A DNA stretch of 64,000 nucleotides, taken from NCBI RefSeq assembly GCF_035920345.1, contig NZ_CP109149.1, positions 6,324,001-6,388,000 on the forward strand, read 5' to 3'. The stretch's first letter is position 1. Every line of letters starts with the position of its first letter. Position numbers and translations under genes: made by a program. The notes under the pieces are model-generated. The model saw only the letters and a list, made by a program, of their open reading frames with translations. It made no database searches and was not told the origin of the DNA. Positions 28,292-39,535 of the stretch are shown here, in pieces. The DNA comes from Nocardia vinacea. Its GTDB lineage: Bacteria > Actinomycetota > Actinomycetes > Mycobacteriales > Mycobacteriaceae.

Positions 28292-28918
28292 ATGGGTAGC
28301 GAGACGGCGGTGCAGACACGGCAGCGGGCACAGCATTTGGGCCCGGAGCGTCGCCGCCCCCAAGTGCTCGATACCGCGCTGGCGATTGCGGTCGAGCACG
28401 GCGTCGCGGCGGTAACCATGGCCGCGATCGCCGAGCGGATGAATGTGACCCGGCCCGTGGTGTACGCCTGCTTCCCGGATCGCGTCGAGCTGATCGAGGC
28501 GCTCATCCAGCGCGAGGAGAGCTTCCTGGTCGGCGGAGTGCTCGAGGTGCTGCCGCCCCGCGATGTCGACGCGGGCGAGACCGTATTCGTCGACGGCTTC
28601 CGCGCCCTGCTGGAGAAGGCGGCCGAGCGACCGGATGCGTGGCGGCTGCTGCACGGCAATCCCGATCCGGCCGTTGCGGATTCGTTCGGGCGCGGTCGCC
28701 GGCTCGCCATCGAGCGCTGCACCACGTTGCTGCGACCGACGCTGCGCGCATGGGGTACCGAGGACGCCGAGCGCAAGTTGCCGGCGCTGATCGAGCTGTG
28801 GGTATCCGCGGGTGAGGGCGCGGTGCGCACGCTGCTGGCGGGCGAGGGCGATTGGGATCCGCAGAGCCTCGGGGCCTTTGTCGGGGCGGCGGTGTACCGC
28901 GCATTGCGTCACGCCTGA
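28292..28918 (+). CDS. TetR/AcrR-family regulator
   Basis: 208 residues. The N-terminal helix-turn-helix lies at residues 38-62 (VTMAAIAERMNVTRPVVYACFPDR). The ligand domain is short and alanine-rich. Divergent from the acyl-CoA dehydrogenase, which suggests an acyl-CoA-responsive repressor, an inference from position. Confidence 0.86.
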   Translation: MGSETAVQTRQRAQHLGPERRRPQVLDTALAIAVEHGVAAVTMAAIAERMNVTRPVVYACFPDRVELIEALIQREESFLVGGVLEVLPPRDVDAGETVFVDGFRALLEKAAERPDAWRLLHGNPDPAVADSFGRGRRLAIERCTTLLRPTLRAWGTEDAERKLPALIELWVSAGEGAVRTLLAGEGDWDPQSLGAFVGAAVYRALRHA

Positions 28919-29054
28919 CAATTGTTCAGCACTTCAACCCATCGCTAGGCGAAATGCCGCAGAAGACGGCAGCGGACCGACAAAATGTCCACCGTACCGG
29001 CACCTGCGGCACTACGATGGAAGCAAATCCAGCGGTCCAGCCGGAGGTGCGGTC

Positions 29055-30311
29055 ATGGCGTTCTATCGGCAGATGGGAGCGGTGCCGCCCAAGCGGCACA
29101 CCCAGCATCGTGACGACCAGGGACGGCTCTTTTACGAAGAGTTGATGGGTGAGGAGGGCTTCTCCGGCGATTCGTCGCTGCTGTACCACCGGGGCCTGCC
29201 GCCCGCCATTGTCGATTCGACGGTATGGGAGCTGCCGGACCAGACCCTCACTCCGAATCATCCACTGCGCCATCGACATCTGCGCCTACACAGTCTCTTC
29301 CCCGGCGATACCCCGGCCGGAACCGATCCGGTTACCGGCCGTCGACTGCTGCTCGGCAATGCGGATGTGCGGATCTCGTATGTGGTGGCCAAGGGTGCGT
29401 CACCGCTGTACCGCAATGCGATCGGCGACGAGTTGGTGTACGTGGAATCCGGTGCGGCCGTTGTCGAAACGGTCTTCGGCACGATCACCGCCCGGCAGGG
29501 CGACCAGGTGCTGATTCCACGCGCGACCACGCACCGCTGGCTACCGAGCGGCCCGGAACCGCTGCGCGCGTATGTGATCGAAGCATCCAGCCACATCACT
29601 CCGCCGAAGCGCTATCTCTCGAAATTCGGTCAGCTGCTGGAACATTCGCCGTACTGCGAGCGGGATCTGCACGGGCCAGGGGAACCGCTGGTCGCCACCG
29701 GAACCGATATCGAGGTGCTGGTGAAGCATCGTCCCGGCGGTCAGGTGGTCGGCACGCGCATGATCTATGCGACCCATCCGTTCGATGTGGTCGGCTGGGA
29801 CGGCTGCCTGTATCCACTCACCTTCAATATCGCCGATTTCGAACCGCTCACCGGCCGGGTGCACCAGCCGCCGCCCGCCCATCAGGCATTCGAGGGAATC
29901 AATTTCGTGGTGTGCAATTTCGTACCACGCAAGGTCGACTACCACCCGCTATCGATTCCGGTGCCGTACTACCACTCCAATGTCGACAGCGACGAGATCA
30001 TGTTCTACTGCGGCGGAAACTACGAGGCGCGCAGGGGTTCCGGCATCGGGCAGGGTTCGGTATCGGTACATCCCGGCGGTTATGCGCACGGTCCGCAGCC
30101 GGGCGCGTACGAGCGCAGTATCGGCATCGATTTCTTCGATGAACTCGCGGTCATGGTTGATACCTTCCGACCGCTCGAACTCGGCGAAGGCGCGCTGGCC
30201 TGCGAGGATCCCGGATATGCGTGGACCTGGTCCGGTCGCGGACCGCAATCCGACGGACACCGGCAACCGAATCAGCGCCCGCACGCGAATCAGCGCCGTG
30301 GGCCCGCATGA
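29055..30311 (+). CDS. hmgA: Homogentisate 1,2-dioxygenase
   Basis: 418 residues, cupin fold. Opens the ring of homogentisate to maleylacetoacetate in tyrosine/phenylalanine breakdown. The iron-site region is visible in VPYYHSNVDSDEIMFYCGGNYEARRG and SVHPGGYAHGPQPGAYE, with the His and Glu ligands. ATG 29055 has GGAGG in front. The last 25 residues are a polar tail. Stop overlaps fahA. Confidence 0.92.
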   Translation: MAFYRQMGAVPPKRHTQHRDDQGRLFYEELMGEEGFSGDSSLLYHRGLPPAIVDSTVWELPDQTLTPNHPLRHRHLRLHSLFPGDTPAGTDPVTGRRLLLGNADVRISYVVAKGASPLYRNAIGDELVYVESGAAVVETVFGTITARQGDQVLIPRATTHRWLPSGPEPLRAYVIEASSHITPPKRYLSKFGQLLEHSPYCERDLHGPGEPLVATGTDIEVLVKHRPGGQVVGTRMIYATHPFDVVGWDGCLYPLTFNIADFEPLTGRVHQPPPAHQAFEGINFVVCNFVPRKVDYHPLSIPVPYYHSNVDSDEIMFYCGGNYEARRGSGIGQGSVSVHPGGYAHGPQPGAYERSIGIDFFDELAVMVDTFRPLELGEGALACEDPGYAWTWSGRGPQSDGHRQPNQRPHANQRRGPA

Positions 30312-31483
30312 AGACCCGCATCGAGGTTCCCTACAACACCCTCTTCGGTCCGGACAATCTTCCCTATGGCGTCTTCGCGGCGGAGGGCCAGAACTTCCGG
30401 GTCGGTGTGAGACTCGGCGAGCAAGTCATCGATCTGGCTGCGGCACTGGAGGATCCGGTATTTGCCGAGCCGAGCCTCAATGCCTTCATGGCGGCGGGGC
30501 CACGTCGGTGGCAGGACGTGCGCAACCGGATCCGCGAGCTGATCGATGGCGAAATCCCCGGGGAGGCAGTGCATCTACTGCACGATGTGCGCACCAAACT
30601 GCCAGTAGAGATCGGTGACTATGTCGATTTCTACGCCAGCATCGACCATGCAACGAACCTCGGCAGGCTGTTTCGCCCCGATGCCGAACCGCTGCTGCCC
30701 AATTGGCGGCATCTGCCGGTCGGATATCACGGGCGTGCGGGCACCGTCGTCGTCTCGGGTACCGATATCGTTCGGCCGCACGGGCAACACCGAACATCCT
30801 CTGACACAACGGTTTTCGGTCCGTCACAGCGTCTCGATATAGAAGCCGAGCTCGGATTCGTGGTCGGGATCGGTTCCGAACTCGGCACACCCATCGATAT
30901 CGACCAGTTCGCCGAGCACGTCTTCGGCGTCGCACTGGTGAACGATTGGTCCGCGCGCGATATCCAGGCCTGGGAGTACCAGCCGCTCGGACCGTTCCTC
31001 GGCAAGTCCTTCGCGACATCGCTCTCGGCCTGGATAACACCGCTGGCCGCCTTGGAGACCGCCCGCATTCGGCTGCCGAAGCAAGAACTCGAGCCACTGC
31101 CCTATCTGCGGGGCAGCCAGCAGTGGGGACTCGATATCGACCTGGCCGTGCACTGGAACGGCCAAACCGTCTCGCATCCACCGTATTCCCGGATGTACTG
31201 GTCACCGGCGCAGATGCTGGCGCATCTCACCGCGAACGGGGCCGCCACGCGCACCGGCGACCTCTACGCGTCCGGTACCGTCTCCGGATCGGAACCGGAC
31301 CAGCGCGGATCGTTCATCGAATTGTCCTGGGGCGGAGCCGAACCCGTCACGGTGAACGGTCTGCACCGGACCTTCCTCGAGGACGGCGACGAGGTAGTCA
31401 TCACGGCATCAGCCCGGGGTTCGAATGCGCGACGCATCGGTCTCGGTGAGGTCCGCGGGCGCATCTGGCATGCGCGAAACTGA
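30308..31483 (+). CDS. fahA: Fumarylacetoacetase
   Basis: 391 residues. Hydrolyses fumarylacetoacetate to fumarate and acetoacetate, the last step after homogentisate dioxygenase. Family motifs: YVDFYASIDHATNLGRLF, LPVGYHGRAG, LDIEAELGFVVG (metal-binding Glu), VNDWSARDIQAWEY and GPFLGKSF. The 4-base overlap with hmgA shows one operon. No maleylacetoacetate isomerase or hppD is nearby. Confidence 0.94.
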   Translation: MKTRIEVPYNTLFGPDNLPYGVFAAEGQNFRVGVRLGEQVIDLAAALEDPVFAEPSLNAFMAAGPRRWQDVRNRIRELIDGEIPGEAVHLLHDVRTKLPVEIGDYVDFYASIDHATNLGRLFRPDAEPLLPNWRHLPVGYHGRAGTVVVSGTDIVRPHGQHRTSSDTTVFGPSQRLDIEAELGFVVGIGSELGTPIDIDQFAEHVFGVALVNDWSARDIQAWEYQPLGPFLGKSFATSLSAWITPLAALETARIRLPKQELEPLPYLRGSQQWGLDIDLAVHWNGQTVSHPPYSRMYWSPAQMLAHLTANGAATRTGDLYASGTVSGSEPDQRGSFIELSWGGAEPVTVNGLHRTFLEDGDEVVITASARGSNARRIGLGEVRGRIWHARN

Positions 31484-31487
31484 GCGT

Positions 31488-32174
31488 TCAACGCGCGGCA
31501 GTTCGAACACCCGCATCGACAACGGCGATGAATCGCTGCAGATCCTCGATCAGCGTATCGACCATATCGGGCGCGCCACCGTCGTCATGATGGTGCAGCC
31601 AGTCCGCGACGAGTTCGAACATGCCGCCAATAGTCGCCAGCGCCAAGGCGATTCGCCTGCGCTGCTCCTCCGGATCCGATGCCGCCGCACCTGACCACTG
31701 CTGATCGATAAAGGCCGCCGACCAGCGCCGATTACTGCGCCGTTGCTTCTCCACCGCGGGTGATATGCCGCCCGCCTCGCCGAATGTCACCTTGGCCAGC
31801 CGCGGATCATCGGCAATGGCATGCACGAAGGCCGCGATAATGGCCTGCGCGCGCTCCGGCCAGGACAGTTCGGCGGATGCGGTGGCCGCCTCGATGGCCC
31901 GCTGCTGAATCTGCTCGGTGATGTGCGTGAGCAGCGCGACGTAGCACGCTTCCTTGCTGTCGAAATGATCGTAGAAACCCTTGGTCCCGACGAACGCGCG
32001 CTGACAGATCTGTTCGATCGACGTACCCGAAAAGCTTTGCTCGGCAAATAGTTCGGTGGCCGCGTCGAGCAGTTGATTGCGCCGTTGTGCGCTGCGCTGC
32101 TCGGCATCGAGACCACGGATGCGGCGCCGCGCCGGAGTCGGATCGGGCCGCGCGGCGGATTTGCTGCGGGTCAT
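31488..32174 (-). CDS. TetR-family regulator
   Basis: 228 residues, HTH around residues 48-72 (SGTSIEQICQRAFVGTKGFY). Convergent with fahA, 4 bases apart, and divergent from the lipase gene; the 96-base gap to the lipase makes that gene the likely target. The ligand is unknown. Confidence 0.86.
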   Translation of the reverse strand: MTRSKSAARPDPTPARRRIRGLDAEQRSAQRRNQLLDAATELFAEQSFSGTSIEQICQRAFVGTKGFYDHFDSKEACYVALLTHITEQIQQRAIEAATASAELSWPERAQAIIAAFVHAIADDPRLAKVTFGEAGGISPAVEKQRRSNRRWSAAFIDQQWSGAAASDPEEQRRRIALALATIGGMFELVADWLHHHDDGGAPDMVDTLIEDLQRFIAVVDAGVRTAAR

Positions 32175-32270
32175 ACCTCGACCATAGCCGGAGCAGTTTC
32201 AGAAAGACTTCTTGTTGGTAACAGGAACTCGTGTTGTAATCACTGTCACGTCGATGAGGAAGGGACAGAC

Positions 32271-33662
32271 GTGTCAGTGATCAATGAGGATCCGACCCGC
32301 ATGCGTCGGCGCGGATTGCGCGCGGCGGCCGCGCTGGTATCGATGGCGATGGCATTGACGGTCGGGGGTGTCACGGCCACGCCCGTCGCCGCAGTGCCGG
32401 TGCCGCAACAGGATTCGTTCTATCAACCGCCGGAGGGCTTCGAGACGCAGGAAGTCGGCACAATTCTGCGCTCGCGTGAGGTGCATCTGGCGGTGCTGAC
32501 CGTACTGCCGCTGAGCGTGCGCTCGTGGCAGCTGCTCTACCGCAGCACCGATCTGTTCGGACAGCCGACGGCCGCCGTCAGCACCGTGATCCTGCCCGCC
32601 GGCGCGGATCCGAACCGGTCGCGTCCGCTGGTCTCGCTGCAGTTCTACTACGACAGCGCCAGCATCGCCTGCTCGCCGTCGTTCGTATTGCAGCAGGGCG
32701 CCGGGCTGCCGGGTGTCGAAGGCATCCACTCACAGAGCGAGCTGATCGCGATCGCCGCGCTGATCAGCCAGGGCTGGGCCATTTCGGTGCCGGATTACGA
32801 GGGCCTCGACGGACACCTCGCGGTGGCCGAGGAGCCGGGATATATGACCCTCGACGGCATTCGGGCCGCCGAGCGATTCGAACCGCTGGGCCTGGACGGC
32901 GCGAATACCCCGGTGGCGCTGTGGGGTTATTCCGGCGGCGGCATGGGCAGTGGATGGGCCGCCGAGATGCAGCCGAGCTATGCGCCGGAGCTGAACGTGA
33001 AAGGTGCCGCGCTCGGTGCGCCGGTTTCGGATGTCGAATCCCTGCTGCATGTCAACGGATCCATGTTTTCCAGCCTCATCGGCATCGGCGTTTCCTCGCT
33101 CTACAACGCCTACCCGAAGTTCCGCGAGGCGACCGATCAGTACCTGACGCCCGAGGGCAAGGCGCTGATGAACCGGACCAACTCGCAGTGCCTGCCACGC
33201 AATGCACTGACCCAGATGTTCACCGATTACCAACGGATTCTGACGATTCCGATCGCGCAGTACCTCGCGCTACCGGAGATCCGCGAGGTCTTCGACGCGA
33301 CCGTCCTCGGCAAACACACCCCGACCGCGCCGCTGTTCATCTATCAGGGCGTCCTGGACGAGGCTGTCCCGATCTGGACCACCGATCGCCTGAGTCGGCA
33401 GTGGTGCGCGGACGGTGCGTCGATCGTCTACAAACGCGACCACCTCAGCGAACACCTGACCCTTCCGTCGCTCGGCATGGCCGACACCTTCAACTGGTTG
33501 AAGTCCCGCCTGGCTACCGATGCGCCGGATCAGGTCGGCTGTCGCACCGAGAACGTGGTTTCCATGCTCGCCGATTTCAATGCCCTGCTCACCCAGATCG
33601 AGATCAATCTGAACGCCACCTTCGGCGCCCTCGGTTTCCCGATCGGCCCGCGCGAACGCTGA
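32271..33662 (+). CDS. Secreted lipase-family protein (LIP type)
   Basis: 463 residues. Signal peptide with a preceding arginine cluster (RMRRRGLRAAAALVSMAMAL), cleavage near PVAAVPVP. The alpha/beta-hydrolase nucleophile elbow is ALWGYSGGGMGSG; an Asp (QGVLDEAVPIW) and a His (DHLSEHL) complete the triad. This group includes secreted actinobacterial triacylglycerol lipases and is also common in Nocardia and mycobacterial relatives. The start is taken as GTG 32271 after GAGGAAGG. Confidence 0.88.
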   Translation: MSVINEDPTRMRRRGLRAAAALVSMAMALTVGGVTATPVAAVPVPQQDSFYQPPEGFETQEVGTILRSREVHLAVLTVLPLSVRSWQLLYRSTDLFGQPTAAVSTVILPAGADPNRSRPLVSLQFYYDSASIACSPSFVLQQGAGLPGVEGIHSQSELIAIAALISQGWAISVPDYEGLDGHLAVAEEPGYMTLDGIRAAERFEPLGLDGANTPVALWGYSGGGMGSGWAAEMQPSYAPELNVKGAALGAPVSDVESLLHVNGSMFSSLIGIGVSSLYNAYPKFREATDQYLTPEGKALMNRTNSQCLPRNALTQMFTDYQRILTIPIAQYLALPEIREVFDATVLGKHTPTAPLFIYQGVLDEAVPIWTTDRLSRQWCADGASIVYKRDHLSEHLTLPSLGMADTFNWLKSRLATDAPDQVGCRTENVVSMLADFNALLTQIEINLNATFGALGFPIGPRER

Positions 33663-33737
33663 GCACGCAACCGCTCGGCGTCAATTCGTGCGAATCCACT
33701 CCTGAGCGGCGGATTCTTCGTGTACCTTCCAGGTAGA

Positions 33738-33766
33738 AGCCCCGGACCACCCGTTGGTCCGGGGCT
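33738..33766. terminator. Hairpin terminator between lipase and thiC
   Basis: Perfect 12 bp inverted repeat (33738-33749 and 33755-33766, loop CCCGT) followed by ATTTTT on the plus strand, between two convergent genes. Confidence 0.85.
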
Positions 33767-33776
33767 ATCGCCATTT

Positions 33777-35507
<1,731 letters not shown>

Positions 35508-35627
35508 GTTGGTGTGTGAAATTTTCCCGCCCGACGATACCTTTCCACGTCCGCGCTCCGCCGGGCGATCGGAGGAACATACAGCGAAGCGCCCGAGGCC
35601 CGACCGGGCGCCGGTAGATTCCTCAGG

Positions 35628-35822
35628 GTGAAATTCACCCTGGAGGTAGATCTGGATGTCCTGCCCGACGGCGTGGCCGCGCCGGCCGATCTCGCCGATG
35701 AGCTCGGCCGGATCCTGCGCTATTGGGGCGGAAATATGAAGCACTACCAGATCACCGAGGGTGACAGCTCTGCGATCTACAACTCCGGATACCGCGAGGT
35801 CGGCTCCTGGCAGATCAGCTGA
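35628..35822 (+). CDS. Small conserved actinobacterial protein (64 aa)
   Basis: A GTG-started frame with a regular sequence: a beta-strand start (VKFTLEVDLDVL), a helix (PADLADELGRILRYWGG) and MKHYQITEGDSSAIYNSGYR near the end. It resembles small actinobacterial proteins seen elsewhere, but no function is known. It overlaps the next gene's tail by 8 bases. Confidence 0.65.
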   Translation: MKFTLEVDLDVLPDGVAAPADLADELGRILRYWGGNMKHYQITEGDSSAIYNSGYREVGSWQIS

Positions 35823-36297
35823 TCTTGCCCTCGTAGGCGTCCCGCATGCCTTGCAGGTCGATCTTCTGCATACCGAGCATCGCCTGCATGGCGCGGTTCG
35901 CGGCCTCGCGGTTGGTACTCGTCAACAGGGTGTCGGCTTCGACGGGCCAGATCTGCCAGGGAATACCGTATTTATCGTTGAGCCAACCACATTCGATCGG
36001 CTGGCCGCCGTCGGCGAGCAGTGCCGTCCAGAGCCGGTCGACCTCGTCCTGGCTGTCGCAATTCACCAGCAGCGACATGGCATGGGTGTAGTGGTAATCG
36101 CCGCCGCCGTTGATGGCGGTGAACTTCTGTCCGTTGAGTTCGAAATCGACGAGCATCGTCAGTCCGGCTTCGCGCGGCCCCACCTCGGAGTAGGGCACGA
36201 CATTGGTGATCTTCGAATCCTCGAACAGCGAACAGTAGAACTCGGCGGCTTCCTCGGCCTGAGTGTCGTACCAGAGGTTCGTAACGATTTTCTGCAT
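35815..36297 (-). CDS. VOC-family (PhnB-like) protein
   Basis: 160 residues with the usual PhnB/3-demethylubiquinone-like start (IVTNLWYDTQAEEAAEFYCSLF) and the motif DGGQPIECGWLNDKYGIPWQ. Vicinal-oxygen-chelate fold; the reaction is unknown. Start ATG 36297 with GGAGG close ahead. Confidence 0.85.
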   Translation of the reverse strand: MQKIVTNLWYDTQAEEAAEFYCSLFEDSKITNVVPYSEVGPREAGLTMLVDFELNGQKFTAINGGGDYHYTHAMSLLVNCDSQDEVDRLWTALLADGGQPIECGWLNDKYGIPWQIWPVEADTLLTSTNREAANRAMQAMLGMQKIDLQGMRDAYEGKIS

Positions 36298-36364
36298 GGT
36301 GGTCCTCCCGATCGGTGTGCCTGTATTAGTGCCGACGGTGCTGGCGGACGGAATTCATCGCCCG

Positions 36365-36772
36365 TCAGTAGGACTGGAGCTCGATCAGGGTACCCGCTGG
36401 GTCGCGCAGGTGAGCTGTGCGCAGGTTCGGACCCCAGTTCGGTCGATCGGTCGCGGCGGCGGCCAGGGTCGCGCCGTTGCGCAGGCAGAGGTCGAGGCCC
36501 GTGTCGACGTCGGGTACTCGGCAGACGAACATCACGGCATCTTGCGCGGGTGCGGCGGTGACGGGCAGGTCGGTGGTGCCGACGACTTCGGCCATCGCGC
36601 TGCGGTCGAAGAGCACGAGCACTGCTTGGTCGTCGACATCCCAGTTCGCGTAGGGGCCCGCCGCGGTGCCCTTGATCAACTTCGCGCCGATTAGCTCCGG
36701 GAGGACGGCGTTGTAGAAGTCGAAGCATTCGCCGAAACGGGTGACGAGCAGTCTCGAGTACAGGGCGTCCAC
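36365..36772 (-). CDS. VOC-family (glyoxalase-like) protein
   Basis: 135 residues, two half-domain VOC layout (YSRLLVTRFGECFDFYNAVL; AHLRDPAGTLIELQSY with the C-terminal Glu metal ligand). GTG 36772 follows AAGGAGA. Shares its promoter region with the divergent MarR gene 58 bases away, so it is the likely MarR target; a role in antibiotic or toxin resistance is possible. Confidence 0.84.
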   Translation of the reverse strand: MDALYSRLLVTRFGECFDFYNAVLPELIGAKLIKGTAAGPYANWDVDDQAVLVLFDRSAMAEVVGTTDLPVTAAPAQDAVMFVCRVPDVDTGLDLCLRNGATLAAAATDRPNWGPNLRTAHLRDPAGTLIELQSY

Positions 36773-36795
36773 GCTGTCTCCTTATTAGTAGGCGC

Positions 36796-36823
36796 GAACC
36801 TATCGTAGGTTCCGCCCTATAAT
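36796..36823. promoter_or_regulatory. MarR operator and -10 box of the MarR gene
   Basis: Perfect inverted repeat GAACCTA-TCG-TAGGTTC at 36796-36812. The consensus TATAAT at 36818-36823 lies 7 bases before the MarR ATG (36831), so that mRNA is probably leaderless. The operator covers the promoter spacer and also faces the VOC gene. Confidence 0.78.
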
Positions 36824-36830
36824 TTGTCGC

Positions 36831-37292
36831 ATGGATTCCGCGCATGCACTTCCGCCGAGCCTGCTCGGGCTCGAGACCTACCTGCTGTCGCGGGTGGGCA
36901 AGGTCGCCCGGGGGCGGTTCGCCGATCGGCTTGCGGCGCGCGGGCTTCGGCTGTGGCATATGGCCGTACTCGCCGCGCTCGCCGATTTCGGGCCGCATGC
37001 GCAGCGCGATCTGAGCATTCGGCTCGATATCCATCCGAGCGATGTGGCGAAGATCGTCGACGAATTGGCAAGTGCCGGTCAGGTCGAACGCACTCGCGAT
37101 CCCGCCGATCGTCGTCGAATGTCGGTGCGGATCACCAGGACCGGCCGGGCCTTGCTGCGGACCCTCGAGAAGGAGGCCGGACAAGTGCGCGACGAGATCC
37201 TGGCTCCGCTACGTCAGGATGAGCGAATTGTGCTGGCGGACATGATGCTTCGACTGTTCGAGCACACTCATTCGGACGCCGTGACGGATTGA
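36831..37292 (+). CDS. MarR-family regulator
   Basis: 153 residues. Winged-helix core HMAVLAALADFG ... RLDIHPSDVAKIVDELASAG and wing with the conserved DPADRRRMSVRITRTG. Probably binds the palindrome in its own promoter and represses itself and the divergent VOC gene until a ligand binds. Confidence 0.9.
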   Translation: MDSAHALPPSLLGLETYLLSRVGKVARGRFADRLAARGLRLWHMAVLAALADFGPHAQRDLSIRLDIHPSDVAKIVDELASAGQVERTRDPADRRRMSVRITRTGRALLRTLEKEAGQVRDEILAPLRQDERIVLADMMLRLFEHTHSDAVTD

Positions 37293-37297
37293 TCGTC

Positions 37298-37344
37298 GCC
37301 ATCGTGCCTGCCCGATCCCAGCGTGATCGGGCAGGCACGATGGC
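37298..37344. terminator. Bidirectional hairpin between MarR and MFS genes
   Basis: Perfect 20 bp inverted repeat (37298-37317 and 37325-37344, 7-base loop) between two convergent genes; the right arm ends only 5 bases from the MFS stop codon region. Confidence 0.85.
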
Positions 37345-37348
37345 AACC

Positions 37349-38824
37349 TCAGGCAGCAGCCTTACTTTCGCGCTTGTCGATGGCAACCGGCTCGGGAGCC
37401 TTGCCGCGCAACGGAACTTCTTCGATGAACCAGGCGATCAGGAAGCCGAGTGCGCAGATGGCGGCGGCGGCCAGGAAGACGTGTCCGGTGCCGGTGGCGA
37501 AGGCTTCGAGGTAGCCGTGCCCCTCGGTGGGTACATGGCCCTGTAGTGCCCTGGTGAACAGGGATCCGAAAGCCGCGACACCGATTGATCCACCCAGAGT
37601 GCGGAACAGCGTGACCGCACCGGATGCCGCGCCGATATTCGCCATTTCCACGCTGTTCTGCGCGACGGCGGTGGACAGCTGCATCGAGAAGCCGAGTCCG
37701 GTGCCCATCAGCGCCATGGCTAAACCCGTTGTCAGCCAGCCGGTTTCGGCGTCGATGGTCGCCAGCAGTACCGCGCCCGCGGTGAGGAACAGCCCGCCGA
37801 GGATGAAGAAGATCTTGTACTTGCCGGTCGCGGTCATCCGCTTCCCGACGATCTGGGAGACCACCAGCAGCGGCAGCATCATCGGCAGCAGGAGCAGTCC
37901 GGAGTTCGCGGCCGAGGCGCCCTGCACCGTCTGCTGGAACAGCGGCAGATACAGCACCGATCCGAACATGACCACGCCGCCCACGAGGGCGGTCAGTGCG
38001 GCCAGGGTGAGATTGCGGGTGCGGAAGATCCCCAGCGGTATCACCGGGTCGACGGCCCGGCGTTCGATCACAAGGAATGCGGCCAGGGCGGCCACCGCGA
38101 GCACGGCCGGCCCGATGATCTGCGCCGAGAGCCACTCGTAGTCGACACCGCCCCACGTCGCGATCAGCACCAGGGCGGCGATCGCGGTCGTCAGCGCGAG
38201 AATGCCCGCGTAGTCGATGGTCACCTTCCTGCGCGCGACGGGCAGTTCGAGCCGCCACCACGACCAGGCGAAGGCCACCAGCCCCAGCGGAATATTGATG
38301 TAGAAGGCCCAGCGCCAGTCGAGTCCGTCGGTGATCACACCGCCGAGTAGCGGTCCGCCGATGGTGCCGACAGCCATCGTGGTGGCGGTCATGCCCTGAT
38401 ACTTTCCGCGTTCACGCGGCGGGACCAGCGCACCGATGACGGCGAATGCGGTTACCGCGATACCACCCGCGCCGAGGCCCTGCAGTGCGCGGAATCCGAT
38501 CAGCGCGGGCATCGACCAGGACGCGCCCGCCAGCACCGAGCCGATCAGGAACACGCCGATAGCACTGAGGAATACGGTCTTTCGGCTGTAAAGATCGCCG
38601 AGTTTCGCCCATACCGGCGTCGAGATCGCCGACAGCAGGGTGTAGGCGGTCACCACCCAGGCGACGTGGGACAGTCCGCCCAATTCGCGCACGATCGTCG
38701 GCATCGCGGTGCCGACGATCGCGTTGTCCAACATTGCCAGCAGCATCGCCAGCAGCACCCCGGCCAGTACCAATCGGATCTGCCGCGTGGGCGCGGTCTC
38801 CGTCTCGGTCATTTCTGCGGACAT
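37349..38824 (-). CDS. MFS exporter, DHA2/EmrB-QacA type
   Basis: 491 residues, 14 predicted helices. Antiporter motifs: LDNAIVGTAMPTIVRELGG in helix 1, WAKLGDLYSRKTVF and RALQGLGAGG, ending with a basic tail. Probably exports hydrophobic or cationic compounds using the proton gradient. ATG 38824 follows GGAGG. Divergent from a TetR gene 126 bases away, a standard regulator-exporter arrangement. Confidence 0.91.
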   Translation of the reverse strand: MSAEMTETETAPTRQIRLVLAGVLLAMLLAMLDNAIVGTAMPTIVRELGGLSHVAWVVTAYTLLSAISTPVWAKLGDLYSRKTVFLSAIGVFLIGSVLAGASWSMPALIGFRALQGLGAGGIAVTAFAVIGALVPPRERGKYQGMTATTMAVGTIGGPLLGGVITDGLDWRWAFYINIPLGLVAFAWSWWRLELPVARRKVTIDYAGILALTTAIAALVLIATWGGVDYEWLSAQIIGPAVLAVAALAAFLVIERRAVDPVIPLGIFRTRNLTLAALTALVGGVVMFGSVLYLPLFQQTVQGASAANSGLLLLPMMLPLLVVSQIVGKRMTATGKYKIFFILGGLFLTAGAVLLATIDAETGWLTTGLAMALMGTGLGFSMQLSTAVAQNSVEMANIGAASGAVTLFRTLGGSIGVAAFGSLFTRALQGHVPTEGHGYLEAFATGTGHVFLAAAAICALGFLIAWFIEEVPLRGKAPEPVAIDKRESKAAA

Positions 38825-38950
38825 GGCCGCTCACCTCCTTCGAGTCTCGACAGCTCGAGAGCTGCCGACGGCTCCAGAAAATCACAGTCGCTACAAAAGT
38901 ACAACTGCTCCGACTTTGGTGCCGATAGCCTAATCGGGTAAGGTTGCGGC

Positions 38951-39520
38951 ATGACCGCGACGACCGGGCGCAGAGAGCGCAAGAAGGCGCAGACGCGGCA
39001 GGCCTTGGCCGATGCCGCGACAAGGCTGTTCACCGAACGCGGCTACGACAATGTCGGCGTTCGAGAGGTCGCCGAGGCGGCCGATGTATCACTGAGCACG
39101 CTGTTCAAGCATTTCCCCAATAAGGAATCACTGGTCTTCGACCTCGACGCGGATATCGAGGCCGACCTGGTCGCGGCCGTCCGTGACCGGCCCGCCGGGC
39201 AATCGGTCATCCACGCACTGCGCGACTATCTGATGCGCACCCGCACCGCACGCAACGACGATCCCGGAGTCGTCGCCTTCCATCACCTCGTCGACTCGAC
39301 GCCCGCGCTGCGCGAGTACGCACACCGGATGCTGCTACGGCACGAATCCGCATTGGCGACCGCGATCGCCGAGGCAACCGACGCACCGCAGGGTGATCTC
39401 GCGGCCGCGGGACTCGCCCACTTCGCACTGGAAGCCGCCAAAGTCGCCGGTACCAGGGAAGATCCGGTGAGCGCGTTCCGCGAGTTGTTCAACCTGCTCG
39501 AAAACGGCTGGGGCCGCTGA
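38951..39520 (+). CDS. TetR-family regulator of the MFS exporter
   Basis: 189 residues, HTH near residues 35-60 (VGVREVAEAADVSLSTLFKHFPNK). The C-terminal domain is compact. Divergent placement points to repression of the exporter gene; the shared region holds the weak inverted pair AAAGT and ACTTT, which could be its operator. Confidence 0.88.
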   Translation: MTATTGRRERKKAQTRQALADAATRLFTERGYDNVGVREVAEAADVSLSTLFKHFPNKESLVFDLDADIEADLVAAVRDRPAGQSVIHALRDYLMRTRTARNDDPGVVAFHHLVDSTPALREYAHRMLLRHESALATAIAEATDAPQGDLAAAGLAHFALEAAKVAGTREDPVSAFRELFNLLENGWGR

Positions 39521-39535
39521 CTTCCGGCGACCCGA

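Noticed and set aside
38825..38950. Operator in the MFS/TetR gap (AAAGT and ACTTT)
   Set aside because: Arms of 5 bp with a 12-base spacer are too short to separate from chance; mentioned only in the TetR entry.
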